Assembly: GCF_047511655.1 (NCBI RefSeq)
Contig: NC_133390.1
Coordinates: forward strand, 159,461,583 to 159,525,582
Direction: 5' to 3'
DNA length: 64,000 nucleotides
Source of the DNA: Castor canadensis
Taxonomy: Eukaryota; Chordata; Mammalia; Rodentia; Castoridae
Position numbers and translations under genes: made by a program. The notes beneath the pieces were generated by a model. That model was not told the DNA's origin. It did no database searches and saw only the letters and a program-made list of their open reading frames with translations. Below are positions 55,401 through 63,165 of the stretch, piece by piece (the stretch's first letter is position 1; the number at the start of each line of letters is the position of its first letter).

Positions 55401-56085
55401 TTTTTTGGTTTTAATTTCTATTCAGGGATCCAAGAATTTTAGTAATTATTAACTGAGAAGCAGATCACCACCTGCCTGTTTTAAGATTTACTATTACCAG
55501 TCTTTTATGTATGTATATAAAAAAATTTTAAATCTCACCCATTTCTTCTTAAAAGACTTATTTATTTAAGATTTACTTGCCATAGACTGGTCATGCTTTG
55601 TTATTCTTGGACCCCTGCTATTTTCCCAAACCACTACATTCACCTTTTTGCTATACCAAACTGGAGCTGGTAATTCTTAGTTGAGTCATTTTACCTAGGG
55701 GACCACGGTACAGCGATAAGTCACTCAATTACTACCTTATGATTGACAGTTCACACTGGAATCAAAGGTGAATTCATGGGAGTAGAGGTGAGATATCGTT
55801 AGGCAAGTCTACAAAGAGAGATAGATGGGCATTTATTCATCACGCTGAAGTGAAACTACTGCACAATATTATTACATCAATAGCATATATTTACTTTTGT
55901 AAGTTACACGTAATGCATCTCTGATAAGATAAATCAAGAGGGCTCCGGGGAGGTTAGTTTACATTTCAGCAGTAGTTTCGTGAATAATGCTAAATTAAGA
56001 AATATATAAACCTCACCGACATGTTTTTTCTCACCTTCTTATAAGGAGCCTCAAGCATTGCTTCAATATCAATATCGTCTGCCAT
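28340..56085 (-). CDS. RBM39: RBM39 RNA-binding protein 39 / CAPERalpha (whole spliced CDS, 16 coding exons)
   Basis: Nuclear SR-like splicing factor, U2AF65-related, and coactivator of AP-1 and steroid receptors. Sixteen coding exons sum to 1,575 nt (524 aa), or 1,593 nt (530 aa) with an alternative acceptor; both lengths match known human isoforms. Order: start MADDIDIEAMLEAPYKK; RS-rich region about 35-130; RRM1 with RNP2 VFCMQL (155-160) and RNP1 KGIAYVEF (194-201); RRM2 with RNP2 LYVGSL (252-257) and RNP1 KGYGFITF (291-298); an Ala/Gln-rich linker; then a C-terminal U2AF-homology motif domain with RWF at 488-490, ending VPSRR. The RRM2 helix keeps Met265, Gly268, Glu271 and Pro272, where aryl-sulfonamide/DCAF15 resistance mutations map in human. 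All exons are open and the borders are GT-AG. Confidence 0.97.
28535..28613 (-). CDS. RBM39: RBM39 coding exon 15 (UHM, RWF)
   Basis: Residues 466-491 plus one base, GNVYVKCPSIAAAIAAVNAL then HGRWFA. The Arg-Trp-Phe at 488-490 is the UHM signature Arg-X-Phe loop. Confidence 0.95.
28965..29530 (+). mobile_element. Two B1 units around RBM39 exon 14
   Basis: 28965-29065 and 29425-29530 (aatccaagcacttgggaggt). The coding exon at 29121-29226 lies between them. Confidence 0.6.
29121..29226 (-). CDS. RBM39: RBM39 coding exon 14 (UHM, first part)
   Basis: Residues 430-465, EEEVGWDTEIKDDVIEECNK then HGGVIHIYVDKNSAQ. Acidic helix A of the U2AF-homology motif, which contacts Trp-containing ligands such as SF3B1 ULMs. 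Confidence 0.95.
30152..30233 (-). CDS. RBM39: RBM39 coding exon 13
   Basis: Residues 403-429 plus two bases, ASALAAAASVQPLATQCFQL then SNMFNPQ. It links the Ala-rich region to the C-terminal UHM. Confidence 0.94.
30680..32630 (+). mobile_element. Scattered SINEs in the RBM39 intron
   Basis: ID 30680-30770, B1 31550-31670, composite 31680-31880, degraded ID 32075-32145, ID 32560-32630; unique AT-rich sequence between them. Confidence 0.65.
33052..33084 (-). CDS. RBM39: RBM39 coding exon 12 (short form)
   Basis: Residues 392-402 plus one base, DLQTRLSQQTE. With the upstream acceptor at 33102 the exon is 51 nt and adds EFSFVI before DLQ, giving the 530-aa form. Both acceptors end in AG after pyrimidine-rich tracts. 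Confidence 0.92.
33085..33102 (-). CDS. RBM39: RBM39 exon 12 alternative 18-nt 5' extension
   Basis: In frame and open; reads EFSFVI when the exon 11 split codon is completed by the distal acceptor ctgtag. The same six residues separate the two human isoforms, so this is a conserved alternative 3' splice site. Confidence 0.85.
   Translation of the reverse strand, partial: NSLLL
33110..35105. other. SINE-poor RBM39 intron segment
   Basis: AT-rich intron between coding exons 11 and 12 with no clear SINE, ORF or RNA gene. An ID copy at 35110-35210 and an A-run at 35287-35310 follow. Confidence 0.5.
35110..35210 (+). mobile_element. ID SINE
   Basis: gagcagttcaagtggtagag and ctgaattcaaacgcc boxes in a mostly SINE-poor intron. 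Confidence 0.7.
36207..36284 (-). CDS. RBM39: RBM39 coding exon 11
   Basis: Residues 366-391 plus one base, TGLQIPPAAQQALQMSGSLA then FGAVA. Acceptor tatag|gtactg, donor gcag|gtagga. Confidence 0.95.
36303..36322. repeat. Short perfect hairpin upstream of RBM39 exon 11
   Basis: CTTAATAAG and its reverse complement CTTATTAAG are separated by two bases, followed by a second imperfect copy to 36340. On the RBM39 strand it lies about 19-38 nt before the acceptor, in branch-point territory. Confidence 0.6.
36685..36889 (-). CDS. RBM39: RBM39 coding exon 10
   Basis: Residues 298-365 plus one base, FSDSECAKKALEQLNGFELA through the Ser/Asp-rich linker (TDASSASSFLDSDELERTG) to LMARLAEG. Confidence 0.96.
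37050..37560 (+). mobile_element. Eroded composites
   Basis: 37050-37180 and 37395-37560; the second carries a run of nine or more G before its B1/ID linker. Confidence 0.55.
37846..37911 (-). CDS. RBM39: RBM39 coding exon 9 (RRM2)
   Basis: Residues 276-297, IESIQLMMDSETGRSKGYGF then IT. Twenty-two whole codons, with RNP1 of RRM2. Confidence 0.95.
38066..38302 (+). pseudogene. Retrocopy of an mRNA 3' end (source unidentified)
   Basis: GC-rich, mRNA-like block ending in AATAAA (38274-38279) and a short A-rich tail. It is flanked by a 13-bp direct repeat with one mismatch (38054-38066 and 38303-38315), as left by L1-driven retrotransposition. It lies in the RBM39 intron before coding exon 9, antisense to the gene. 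I could not name the parent mRNA; it may be mostly 3' UTR. Confidence 0.6.
38445..39110 (+). mobile_element. SINE cluster before RBM39 exon 8
   Basis: ID fragments 38445-38530, composite 38570-38720, composite 38900-39110 (cacaactgtaatcctagtta). Confidence 0.65.
39173..39310 (-). CDS. RBM39: RBM39 coding exon 8 (RRM2, first half)
   Basis: Residues 230-275, AEKNRAAAMANNLQKG through LYVGSLHFNITEDML to EPFGR. It includes RNP2 and helix 1 of RRM2, the surface that docks on DCAF15 in the drug-induced complex. Forty-six whole codons. Confidence 0.96.
39690..40500. mobile_element. Mixed SINEs with (CAAT)n
   Basis: Inverted pieces 39690-39750, 39910-40015 and 40160-40215, forward composite 40330-40480 ending in (CAAT)5 at 40478-40499. 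An earlier local duplication lies near 39826-39869. Confidence 0.6.
40757..40909 (-). CDS. RBM39: RBM39 coding exon 7 (RRM1, second half)
   Basis: Residues 179-229, VRDVRMISDRNSRRSKGIAY through IIVQASQ. Holds RNP1 of RRM1. Fifty-one whole codons. Confidence 0.96.
41075..41405 (-). mobile_element. Inverted ID and B1 units
   Basis: 41075-41165 ID, 41205-41320 B1 (cccaggctgcctttaaaatt). A further inverted ID (41640-41720) and a forward ID (41735-41810) lie beyond RBM39 exon 6. Confidence 0.6.
41475..41592 (-). CDS. RBM39: RBM39 coding exon 6 (RRM1, first half)
   Basis: Residues 139-178, EPIDNLTPEERDARTVFCMQ through FFSTVGK. Holds RNP2 of RRM1. Confidence 0.96.
42080..43495 (-). mobile_element. 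Inverted SINE array
   Basis: Units near 42080-42290, 42620-42800, 42900-42990, 43125-43310 and 43315-43495, all with inverted ID/B1 motifs. Confidence 0.7.
43530..45205 (+). mobile_element. Forward SINE array
   Basis: IDs near 43530-43620 and 43630-43700, composite 43715-43925, tRNA-Ala-like ID 43940-44020, composites 44050-44345, 44850-44985 and 45005-45205, ID 44420-44495. One inverted ID piece sits at 44720-44790. Confidence 0.7.
45513..45566 (-). CDS. RBM39: RBM39 coding exon 5
   Basis: Residues 121-138 plus two bases, SRRRSRSKSPFRKDKSPV then Arg. The acceptor is a NAGNAG (gcagcag); the first AG gives the known SRRRSRS reading, the second would drop one residue. Confidence 0.92.
45663..45728 (-). 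CDS. RBM39: RBM39 coding exon 4
   Basis: Residues 100-120 with split codons at both ends, SGPKFNSAIRGKIGLPHSIK then Leu. Acceptor tttag|ctccgg, donor ttaag|gttttt. Confidence 0.92.
46030..46490 (-). mobile_element. Inverted ID and composite with (AT)n
   Basis: ID 46030-46100, (AT)10 at 46263-46282, composite 46290-46490. Confidence 0.7.
46935..48850. mobile_element. Mixed SINE cluster
   Basis: Forward ID 46935-47010, inverted ID 47280-47360, forward ID 47478-47560, forward composite 47570-47745, inverted composites 48015-48235 and 48310-48480, inverted ID 48560-48620, inverted composite 48630-48850. This is the last dense SINE block before the SINE-poor 5' part of RBM39. Confidence 0.7.
49522..49716 (-). 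CDS. RBM39: RBM39 coding exon 3 (RS domain)
   Basis: Residues 34-98 plus two bases. Dense Arg/Ser/Lys/Glu repeats (RKKSKSRSRSHERKRSKSKE and on), ending RGRYRSPY. This is the main SR-like low-complexity domain, used for speckle localisation and protein contacts. The donor is cctta|gtatgt. Confidence 0.95.
49960..50045 (-). mobile_element. Lone ID SINE in RBM39 intron 2
   Basis: Inverted ID (tactggggattgaactcagg). One of only two SINEs seen between RBM39 exon 3 and exon 1. Confidence 0.7.
50050..53060. other. SINE-free block in RBM39 intron 2
   Basis: About 3 kb without a recognisable SINE or LINE, in a window where other stretches carry one every few hundred bases. It includes candidate poison exon B and a near-identical pair of 35-bp segments at 52144-52178 and 52216-52250. 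It looks like constrained intron; no coding gene is seen in it. Confidence 0.6.
50844..50916 (-). other. RBM39: Candidate poison exon B in RBM39 intron 2
   Basis: A 73-nt segment between acceptor gaaattttag and strong donor gaag|gtgggt. It has no stop itself, but 73 nt shifts the frame so that exon 3 hits TAG ten codons later. An upstream AG (tttctgacag) could make a longer version. The pyrimidine tract is only moderate, so confidence is limited. Confidence 0.4.
53065..53190 (-). mobile_element. Lone B1 SINE in RBM39 intron 2
   Basis: Inverted B1 (gtagcccaggctggccttta) without an ID partner. Confidence 0.75.
54229..54278 (-). CDS. RBM39: RBM39 coding exon 2
   Basis: Residues 18-33 plus two bases, DENKLSSANGHEERSK. 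Acceptor cttag|gatgag, donor aaaa|gtaagt. Confidence 0.93.
54645..54799 (-). other. RBM39: Candidate poison exon A in RBM39 intron 1 (coding numbering)
   Basis: A 155-nt segment with a good acceptor (ccctgtttgcttcag) and donor (ccatg|gtactg). Read from exon 1 in phase 0 it stays open for 45 codons (starting GEMCDRGGIKLLQSQ), then meets TAG at 54664-54662. At 155 nt it also shifts frame. It is GC-richer and more complex than the AT-rich intron around it, as a conserved cassette exon would be. Splicing is inferred, not seen. Confidence 0.5.
56035..56085 (-). CDS. RBM39: RBM39 coding exon 1
   Basis: ATG at 56085-56083; encodes MADDIDIEAMLEAPYKK in 17 whole codons. The exon itself begins at 56098 after the acceptor ccctag, leaving 13 nt of leader. 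Donor aag|gtgaga. Confidence 0.95.
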
Positions 56086-56706
56086 TTTCTCTAAACACCT
56101 AGGGAAGAAGACAATTCTGTGAGTAAACATTTATCAATGCTGAATTGTCTTTCATGGCCGACACATTCCACAACTTCAGAAAAATGCTTCCAAAGCCCTA
56201 CAATGACTAACGTGGCACCACGCACTTTATTAAAGGCTTGCTGGTATAAGTAAATCTGAGACGCTTACATAAAACAAAATAGAAAAACTTCAATGCCCAA
56301 TTTTTAAGGGACTGCAAGAAACCCCTAAAACACAACCTGGAAGGCCGGGATGTGAGCGCCTATTTCCGCACAAAACCCGAGCTGCCATTTTAGGGGCAAA
56401 GGGAAACTCCCTCTGTTGGGAGGGGTTGTGTACCAAGGTAGCGTTCTACTGGCGCCATGTTGGGAGGTCGCGGGCGGCCCAGGCCTCCAAGGGGCAGGTC
56501 GCCATCTGCCTCCCTGAGGTCCTTGCCACCCCAAAAATCGCGACTCTACGCTACCAATAAAGAAGCGAGCGGCCACCGAAATTGGAATGATTTTTTTGAA
56601 AACCACCCCTCCCCCCCGTAAAAACCGTCAGAAGTTCCCCTCAGCTCCGAGAACACCAAACCTCGGAAAAGCTCTACCAATAAGCAGGTCCACGATGCCC
56701 CCGTAC

Positions 56707-56960
56707 CTGTGCGGGCTTTCGGACGCCTGTGCTCAATTCGGCAAAAGTCTGCTTCTGCTGATGCTGCCGCCGCTCTTGCTACTGTTAAGCCCCTAGGCCC
56801 AGGCCGCGGTACCGCCCAACCCGAATATCGGGCTCCAAGGGCAGCTAGGCCCGAGCGAATCTAAAAGAAACAATGGGATTAGAGGAGCCCGCGCGGGAGA
56901 GCAGGACAGCGGCTTCGGCAGCTCAGGATGCACCCCTGCGATAGCGTCGGCAAGCTCCCT
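56707..56960 (-). other. RBM39: RBM39 5' UTR exon (approximate start)
   Basis: The donor cacag|gtacgg at 56707/56706 ends a GC-rich leader that contains a GCGGCGGCAGCATCAGCAG-type triplet-rich stretch near 56750-56775. It would splice to the acceptor at 56099. The right edge is a guess. Confidence 0.55.
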
Positions 56961-57053
56961 GAAATGGCGGCCGCTGCTTCCCCGTACTCACATTCACTAA
57001 CACACATACACACACACAAACACCCAGGGTCTCCCGAACCCTTCAGCACGGGC

Positions 57054-57063
57054 TCTCGCGAGA
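57054..57063. promoter_or_regulatory. TCTCGCGAGA core promoter element
   Basis: Perfect palindromic CGCG element, a known driver of TATA-less CpG promoters (bound by BANP; earlier linked to ZBTB33/Kaiso). Related sites follow at 57097-57106 (TATCGCGAGA), 57133-57139 (TCTCGCG) and 57217-57224 (ATCGCGAT). Confidence 0.7.
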
Positions 57064-57417
57064 AATTGCCCGAGTTTCAGACTGGAGAAAACGAAATATC
57101 GCGAGATCTAGGTACAGGCCCCCGTGGCTCAATCTCGCGTAATGATTGCGCCACAGACATTCCCATCCCCCATTCATAGAGGCACATTTGACTTCCTCTC
57201 CAGATAAGCTCCAAACATCGCGATAAGACGTAAGTCTCTAGGGCAAAGACAGTTGGTCCCCTATCTGTCAATCTTTCTGAGAACTCCTTGCTGAATGGAG
57301 TTACACTGTCCACCACGGCTCGTGGCGCCTCCTCGCAGAGATCTTAAGGCCTCCCCTTCACAGCCAACCGTCCTCCCATCCCCCGCGCCTCCTGCCTGCC
57401 ACTCAGATGGCTGTTCA

Positions 57418-57437
57418 AGGTCGCCATATGGCGACCT
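57418..57437. repeat. Perfect 20-bp palindrome in the RBM39 upstream region
   Basis: The half site AGGTCGCCAT is followed at once by its exact reverse complement. It contains a GCCAT/ATGGC pair resembling back-to-back YY1-type cores. ATGGCGG recurs just to the right, and GGTCGCCAT again near 57741. Confidence 0.75.
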
Positions 57438-57979
57438 AGTGCGTATGGCGGTAGAATAAGCCGTTTGCTTCCCTCGACAGTGGATAGCTTCCCCCACCCC
57501 CAAATTTAGTCTGGCAAATGTTAGGGTTGCTATTGTTTATTCAAAAGTGTTGCACGGAGCACGGGGGGGGGGGGTGGAGGAATGTGGCCCAAATAATGTA
57601 TACACAAGTAAGTAAATGTAAAAACGATGGAAAAAAAAAAAGTATTGCTCTTAAAATTTAGGAAAAACTGTTACTCTTTCCCCTAGAATTTGGCCCCTTG
57701 CCCTTGAAGTCTCCCAGAACCCTAGGAGTCTTAGCATAAGGTCGCCATTTAATTTTTAGTTAATACTGTGGCAAAGAAAGGGAAGCAGAGAGGTCATTGA
57801 CTATAAGGACTTCCCTCTCACATAAAAATGTTTAAGTTAGATGTCTTGAGCAAATTTAATGAAATCTATGGACTGGCGCCCGGCAGGAACAGCATTTCTA
57901 ATAAAGTATAATGAAGATTAAATGATACAATGCCTGTGAAAAGCTTGAGAAATAATTAATCTTCCAAAAAAGTTAACTT

Positions 57980-58760
57980 TGCTGGCACCGGTGGCAGAGA
58001 TCAGAAGGATCCAGGATCGAAACCATTCTGGGGAAATAGTTCTTGAGACCTTATTTCAGAATTATTTGTCTGCCAGGCACGCAAAAAGCCTGGCAGAGTG
58101 ACTTAAGTAGTAGAGGGCCTGCCTAGCAAGTGTGAGGCCCTGAATTCAAACTCCAATATTACCAAAAAAAAAAAGACTGTCTCTCCTTGTCATGGTGGGA
58201 GCACAAGCTTGTGATCCCAGTCTGAGCTACATAGTAAGTCCCCGTCTCAAAAAACAAAAAAGTTTTGTCTCTCACGTTAATGTTCTACACAGCTAAGGAT
58301 TAATCTTAGATGGTTAACATACATTTTGTAATAGTAATACGCCTTTAATCCTATTCCTGAAAATTCATATTCTCTTTACTTTCTATGTGTGTGTTGCTGG
58401 GCATCAGAAGGTGAACCTCACACATGCTAGCCAAGTGCTCTGCCACTGAACTGTAATCCCAGCCTTTATTTATTTATTTATTTATTATTTATTTATTTAT
58501 TTATGGTGCTGGCAGTCATGCTCAGGGTCTTGTGACATGCTGGGCCGATTCTCTACCATGGGAGCTCCAACCCCAGCCCATCTTTATGTTGTAAATATTA
58601 AAAATCACAGAAAAGTAAGGCATAGTATGTGCTGAAAACTAAGCTAACTTTTAAAATAATATTTTATAATATCAATATTATAATACTTTTTTTTTTGGTG
58701 ATATTGGGGTTTGAATTCAGGGCTTCAGCACTCACTGCTTGAGCCACTCTGCCAGCCTAT
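57980..58760. mobile_element. SINE cluster with (TTTA)n
   Basis: Forward composite 57980-58165, forward B1 remnant 58185-58260, inverted IDs 58395-58465, 58500-58580 and 58695-58760. Confidence 0.6.
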
Positions 58761-58919
58761 ACTTTTTTTTATATTTAAAGGAAATACCAAAAACATTTCA
58801 TTCTTTTCACTCTGCAAAAAGTTAGTTCACAAACTTTCTATATAAGTTCATTTTCCTTTCATCATTTTCCTCCTAAACCATTTGCAGCCAAAGGTCAGTG
58901 GTCACCATCAAAAACATTC

Positions 58920-59000
58920 TGGACTGGAGATATAGCTCAATGACAGAGCCCTTTGCCTAACGTGTGAGGCCCTGGGTTCAATCCAGAGTATTAAAATAAC
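58920..59000 (+). mobile_element. ID SINE, tRNA-Ala-like
   Basis: gatatagctcaatgacagag and ccctgggttcaatcc boxes. Confidence 0.7.
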
Positions 59001-59249
59001 AAACATTCTATCATATTTAAAGGAATAAGCCACAGTTAACAACAGGGCCACACATATGAATAAAATAAAAATAAAAAAAAAAAAAAAACAGGGCTTAGGA
59101 TAGAGGAAGTAATGGATCTCTGAGACAACATAGCTATAAATTAATGTATTGTACCAATGTGAGTTTTTTAATGTCTATGTATAACTTTTTGTTTGTTTGT
59201 TTGTTTTAGGTGCTGGAAATTTTACTCACAGTCACATTCATGAGAAGAG

Positions 59250-59640
59250 TCATGTATGAGTTTTTTGTTGGTACTGGGGTTTGAACTTAGGGCTTCATGT
59301 TTGCAAAGCAGGCACTCTTATCTCTTGAGCAACATGTCCAGTACATTTTGCCCTGGTTATTTTGGAGATGGGGGGGGGTTCTCTCAAACTATTTGTCTGG
59401 GCTGGCTTCAAACCTCCATCCTCCTGATCTCAGCTTTCCAAGAAGCTAGGATTACAGGCACGAGCCACTGGTGCTGGGCCCATGTATGACCTGTATGGAC
59501 ATAAAACACTATATTTTGTTATTTACTTCTTGTTTGTTGTTTTTTCAGATAGTCTCAGTAGCTATTCCAGGTTGGCCTTTAACTTGTGTTCCTTCTGCCT
59601 CAACAAGTGCTGGCATTATTAACATGTATCACCATACACA
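59250..59640 (-). mobile_element. Inverted composite and B1
   Basis: Composite 59250-59480 (cacgagccactggtgctggg), B1 remnant 59530-59640. Confidence 0.7.
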
Positions 59641-59884
59641 GTTTAAGATATTTGAGTGTAGAATATTATATCCTTCCATTTAAAGTAATAAATCCCCCCC
59701 AGAACAGCCAAAATAAAATAAAATAAATCTCAAGTATATTCAGTTGCATATTTTAGCTTGAATTTCGAATATGCCATTCTCAAACTTAAATATCAATGTA
59801 TAGAAAATATTCCGAAACTTAATATGAAAGTTTTAAGACATCATCACTGTTTTTAAAATTAAATAGCCCCTGGACAAAAAGATA

Positions 59885-60330
59885 CCCTTTAGTAGGTCAT
59901 GATGGCCTACACCTATAATCCCAGCATTCAGAAGGCTGTGTAAGACAGGAGGAATCAGAGTTCTAGGCCATCCTTGGCAAAAGGCAAGATCTTGTTTCCA
60001 AAAGAAGCAAAGCAAAAAGAGCTAGAAGTATGGCTCAAAGTGCCTACCTGAGTTCAAAGTGCAAAGCCCTGAATTCAACTCCAGTTCTATCAAAATATTA
60101 AAGAAAATAAAGAGGTGGGACACCAGGGGCTCATGCTGGTAATCCTAGCTACTTGGGAAATTGAGATTGAGAGGACCAAGGTTTGAGGCCAGCCTGGGCA
60201 AGCAGTTCAAGAGACTCCATCTCCAAAATAACCAGAGAAAAATAGACTGGTGGCGTGGCTCAAGAGTAGAGTGCCTGCTTTGCAAGCATAAAGTCCTGAG
60301 TTCAAACTCCAGGCCCACAAAAAAAAAAAA
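59885..60330 (+). mobile_element. Forward B1, ID and composite
   Basis: B1 59885-60010, ID 60015-60100, composite 60115-60330 with a 19-base A-tail. Confidence 0.7.
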
Positions 60331-60494
60331 AAAAAAGAACAAGAAGAGGTTTGATTATTTCAAAAAACTTGAAATTAATATCCCAGGAATTATCTTAGAG
60401 GACCAGGTTGTTTATTGGCCAGATTTTCACCTGGACCAAAACTTGTGGTTGCATAGTCTAATTTCTATACTCTAGCAGTTCTCCCCTCCCACAC

Positions 60495-61010
60495 ACCTTG
60501 GGTGCTGAGGATCAAACCTATGGCCTTGTGCATACTATGCAAACACACTACCTCTGAGCTACAATCCCAGCCCCCTCTAGCAGTTCTTGAGCCTGTTTTT
60601 CCCTGTCACTATGACAACAGTAAACTCCAGCCCATTTTAAACAGATGGAATTTATTTTATACCCATGTAACCTTTTGCCTGATTTAGGTAGATGAAGTTC
60701 TATCATCTCCACCTAGTTTCCATCTGTAGTTCATTACCTAATGAGCCTACTTACTGATTGAATTTGGCTTTTGTTTCAAATTCTTGCTTGTCTATTGGCC
60801 ACAATGTTCAGGGCATTGAGTGACACATCACAAAGGAATCTACATAAATATGTGAATGTGGCTGGGGATGTAGCTCAGTGTACTCAGCACACCCTGGGTT
60901 CCATCTCCAGCACCAAAAAAACCCCAAAATGCAGGGTGGGGGGGCTGGCAGAGTGGCTCAAGTGCTGCCTAGCATGAGGTCCTGAGTTCAAACCCTAGTA
61001 CTGCCAAAAA
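60495..61010. mobile_element. Three ID SINEs
   Basis: Inverted 60495-60575, forward tRNA-Ala-like 60860-60930, forward 60940-61010. Confidence 0.65.
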
Positions 61011-61369
61011 AACAGATATGTTTTAAGGGTATGTCCTTAGGCATTTGTTTGAGGTTGGCACCATGGAGTACATCACTCAGAATAACTTTCTTGAGATCAC
61101 TGTTGACCTCTGTTCACCAAACATAAAGTACATTTTCTTGGGTTCTTTTGTTTTGTTTTGTTTTGGGGAGTCATTGTTTTTGTTTCTGAGACAGGGCTGG
61201 CTAGGTTGCCTGATCCCAGCCTCCCAAGTAGCAAAAATTACAGAAGTGAGCCACTAGAGCCTTATGCATTGCATAATCTTAACTAGAGTTTAATAGTGTT
61301 CACAATCCTTTTCTTGTGAGGTAAAATGTGTATATAGCAAAATCCACAAATCATTATTTATACATTTAT

Positions 61370-61990
61370 TTATTGTTTTGTGGGTCTCAGGACTGAACTC
61401 AGGGTTTTGCACTTGCAAAGCAGGCATTCTACAGCTTGAGATACACCTCCAGTCCATTTTGGTTTTCAGAGGTGTGGGGGCGGGGGGTCTCATGAACTAG
61501 TTTCTTGGGCAACCTGGAATCTTCATCCTCCTGATCTCAGCCTCCCAAGTAGCTATGACTACAGATGTGAGTCACTCCTACCCAACTAAAACCCACAAAT
61601 CTTAAATGTACCACTGGATGAGTTTTGACAAATGCACACAGATGGAATAATATTTTATTAACTTTATTTAAAATGAAGGAATGGCAGATGTAGGCATCAA
61701 GGACCAGAAAGTGATGTATTTTTTCCCAAAATACAATGACTTGGTAACTAGGGAAATGGATAACACATTGCAAATTAAGGGGCAGAGTATTGTTTAAAAA
61801 CATCTGCTTGCATGGCACCAGTGGCTATAATCTTAGCTTCTCAGGAGTCAGAGATCAGGAGGAACATGGTTCAAAGCCAGCTTAGGCAAATAGTTCAGGA
61901 GACCCTGCCTTGAAAAAACCCTTCACAAAAAATGGCTGGTGTAATGGCTCAAGGTGTAGGCCCTAAGTTCAAGCCCCAAAACTGAAAGAA
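61370..61990. mobile_element. Inverted and forward composites
   Basis: Inverted composite 61370-61580; forward composite 61810-61990. Confidence 0.7.
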
Positions 61991-62414
61991 AAAAAAAATC
62001 TGCTAACCCCTTCAAACAAGAAAGCAATCAAATGTAGCATTGCAAAAGATTTATTAATTAAGGGACTCTAGCAATAAAAAGGAAGATTCTGCTGATAAGG
62101 CATTACAAAATGGAGATACATCCCTGAAAATGACAGAAGGCAAATAAAAGAAGCATCAACTCACAGTAATTTTGAATGAAAAGCATGTGATTCCATGGTA
62201 TGAGTGAATGATCCTGCACAATGAATAGCTCAGAAAGACACAGCATCTCTGAAAGGATATATCTAATAGACATTCAATTTTGGAACTGGGAAAAAAAAAG
62301 TCCTTAAGAATAATTTTCTGAAGGAGGTCTAGAGAGCTATAACTTATCCAAAACCAGATACAACCAGGATATAAAGGAAGCTAAAACATGTGCATCAAAA
62401 AAAGTTATTTTGAA

Positions 62415-62715
62415 AATGGACTAGCAGAGTGGCTCAAGTGGTAAAAGTGCCTAGCAGGTCTAAGGTCCTGAGTTCAAACTCCAGTGCCACCAAAAAAATA
62501 AATAAATAAAAATAGCTGGGTGCTGGTGGCTCACTCCTGTAATCCTAGCTACTGAGGAGGCAGAGATCAGGAGGATTGTGGTTCAAAGCCAGCCCGGGTA
62601 AATAGTCTGTGAGACCCTATCTTAAAAAAAAGGTCACAAAAAAAAAAGGGCTGGTGGAGTGGCTTAAGGTGTAGGTCCTGAGTTCAAGCCCCAGTACTGC
62701 AAATAAATAAATAAA
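62415..62715 (+). mobile_element. ID and composite SINE with (AAAT)n tail
   Basis: ID 62415-62505, composite 62510-62700 (tgctggtggctcactcctgt). Confidence 0.75.
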
Positions 62716-62739
62716 ATAAATAAATATAAATTTAAAAAA

Positions 62740-63165
62740 TGTGTATCATAAACATAACTTAAATGGGATATTGGTAAGAATGCGATGAAATTGGATCCCT
62801 TGTACATTACTGTGATGTAAAATGTAAATGAATGTTTACATTGTAATGATGCAGCCGCTGTTAAAAACAATTTGGCAGTGACTTAAAAAAAATTAAGCAT
62901 ACAGCCAAGTGCCGCTGGCTCATGCCTGTAATCCTAGCTACTCAGGAGGCAGAGATCAGGAGGCTTGTGGTTCAAGGCAGGCTAGATAAATAGTTCTCGA
63001 GACCCTATCCCAAAAAAGCCTTCACAAAGAAGGACTGGTGGAATGGCTGAAGGTGTAGGCCCTGAATTCAAACTCCAGTACCACAAAAAGAAAAAAAATT
63101 AAACATGAATTATCTTATAACTCAGCAAGTCAACTCCTTAGTCTACATAAAAGAATATTAAAAGC
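62740..63165 (+). mobile_element. Ancient L1 remnant with composite SINE inside
   Basis: 62740-62895 (gcagccgctgttaaaaacaa) and 63100-63165 (ataactcagcaagtcaactc) are adjacent L1M-type segments. A B1+ID copy occupies about 62900-63095. Confidence 0.7.

Larger units (their letters stand above)
56330..57450. promoter_or_regulatory. RBM39: RBM39 CpG-rich promoter region
   Basis: GC- and CpG-rich sequence upstream of RBM39 coding exon 1, with no fitting TATA box. It includes the inferred leader exon, a YY1-like AAATGGCGGC (56962-56971), a cluster of CGCG elements and a palindrome. The start site is probably between 56,850 and 57,000, by inference. Confidence 0.8.

Noticed and set aside
61995..62400. 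Unique block beyond RBM39 as a possible exon or lncRNA
   Set aside because: No open frame, splice pair or poly(A) arrangement stands out; left as unassigned intergenic sequence.
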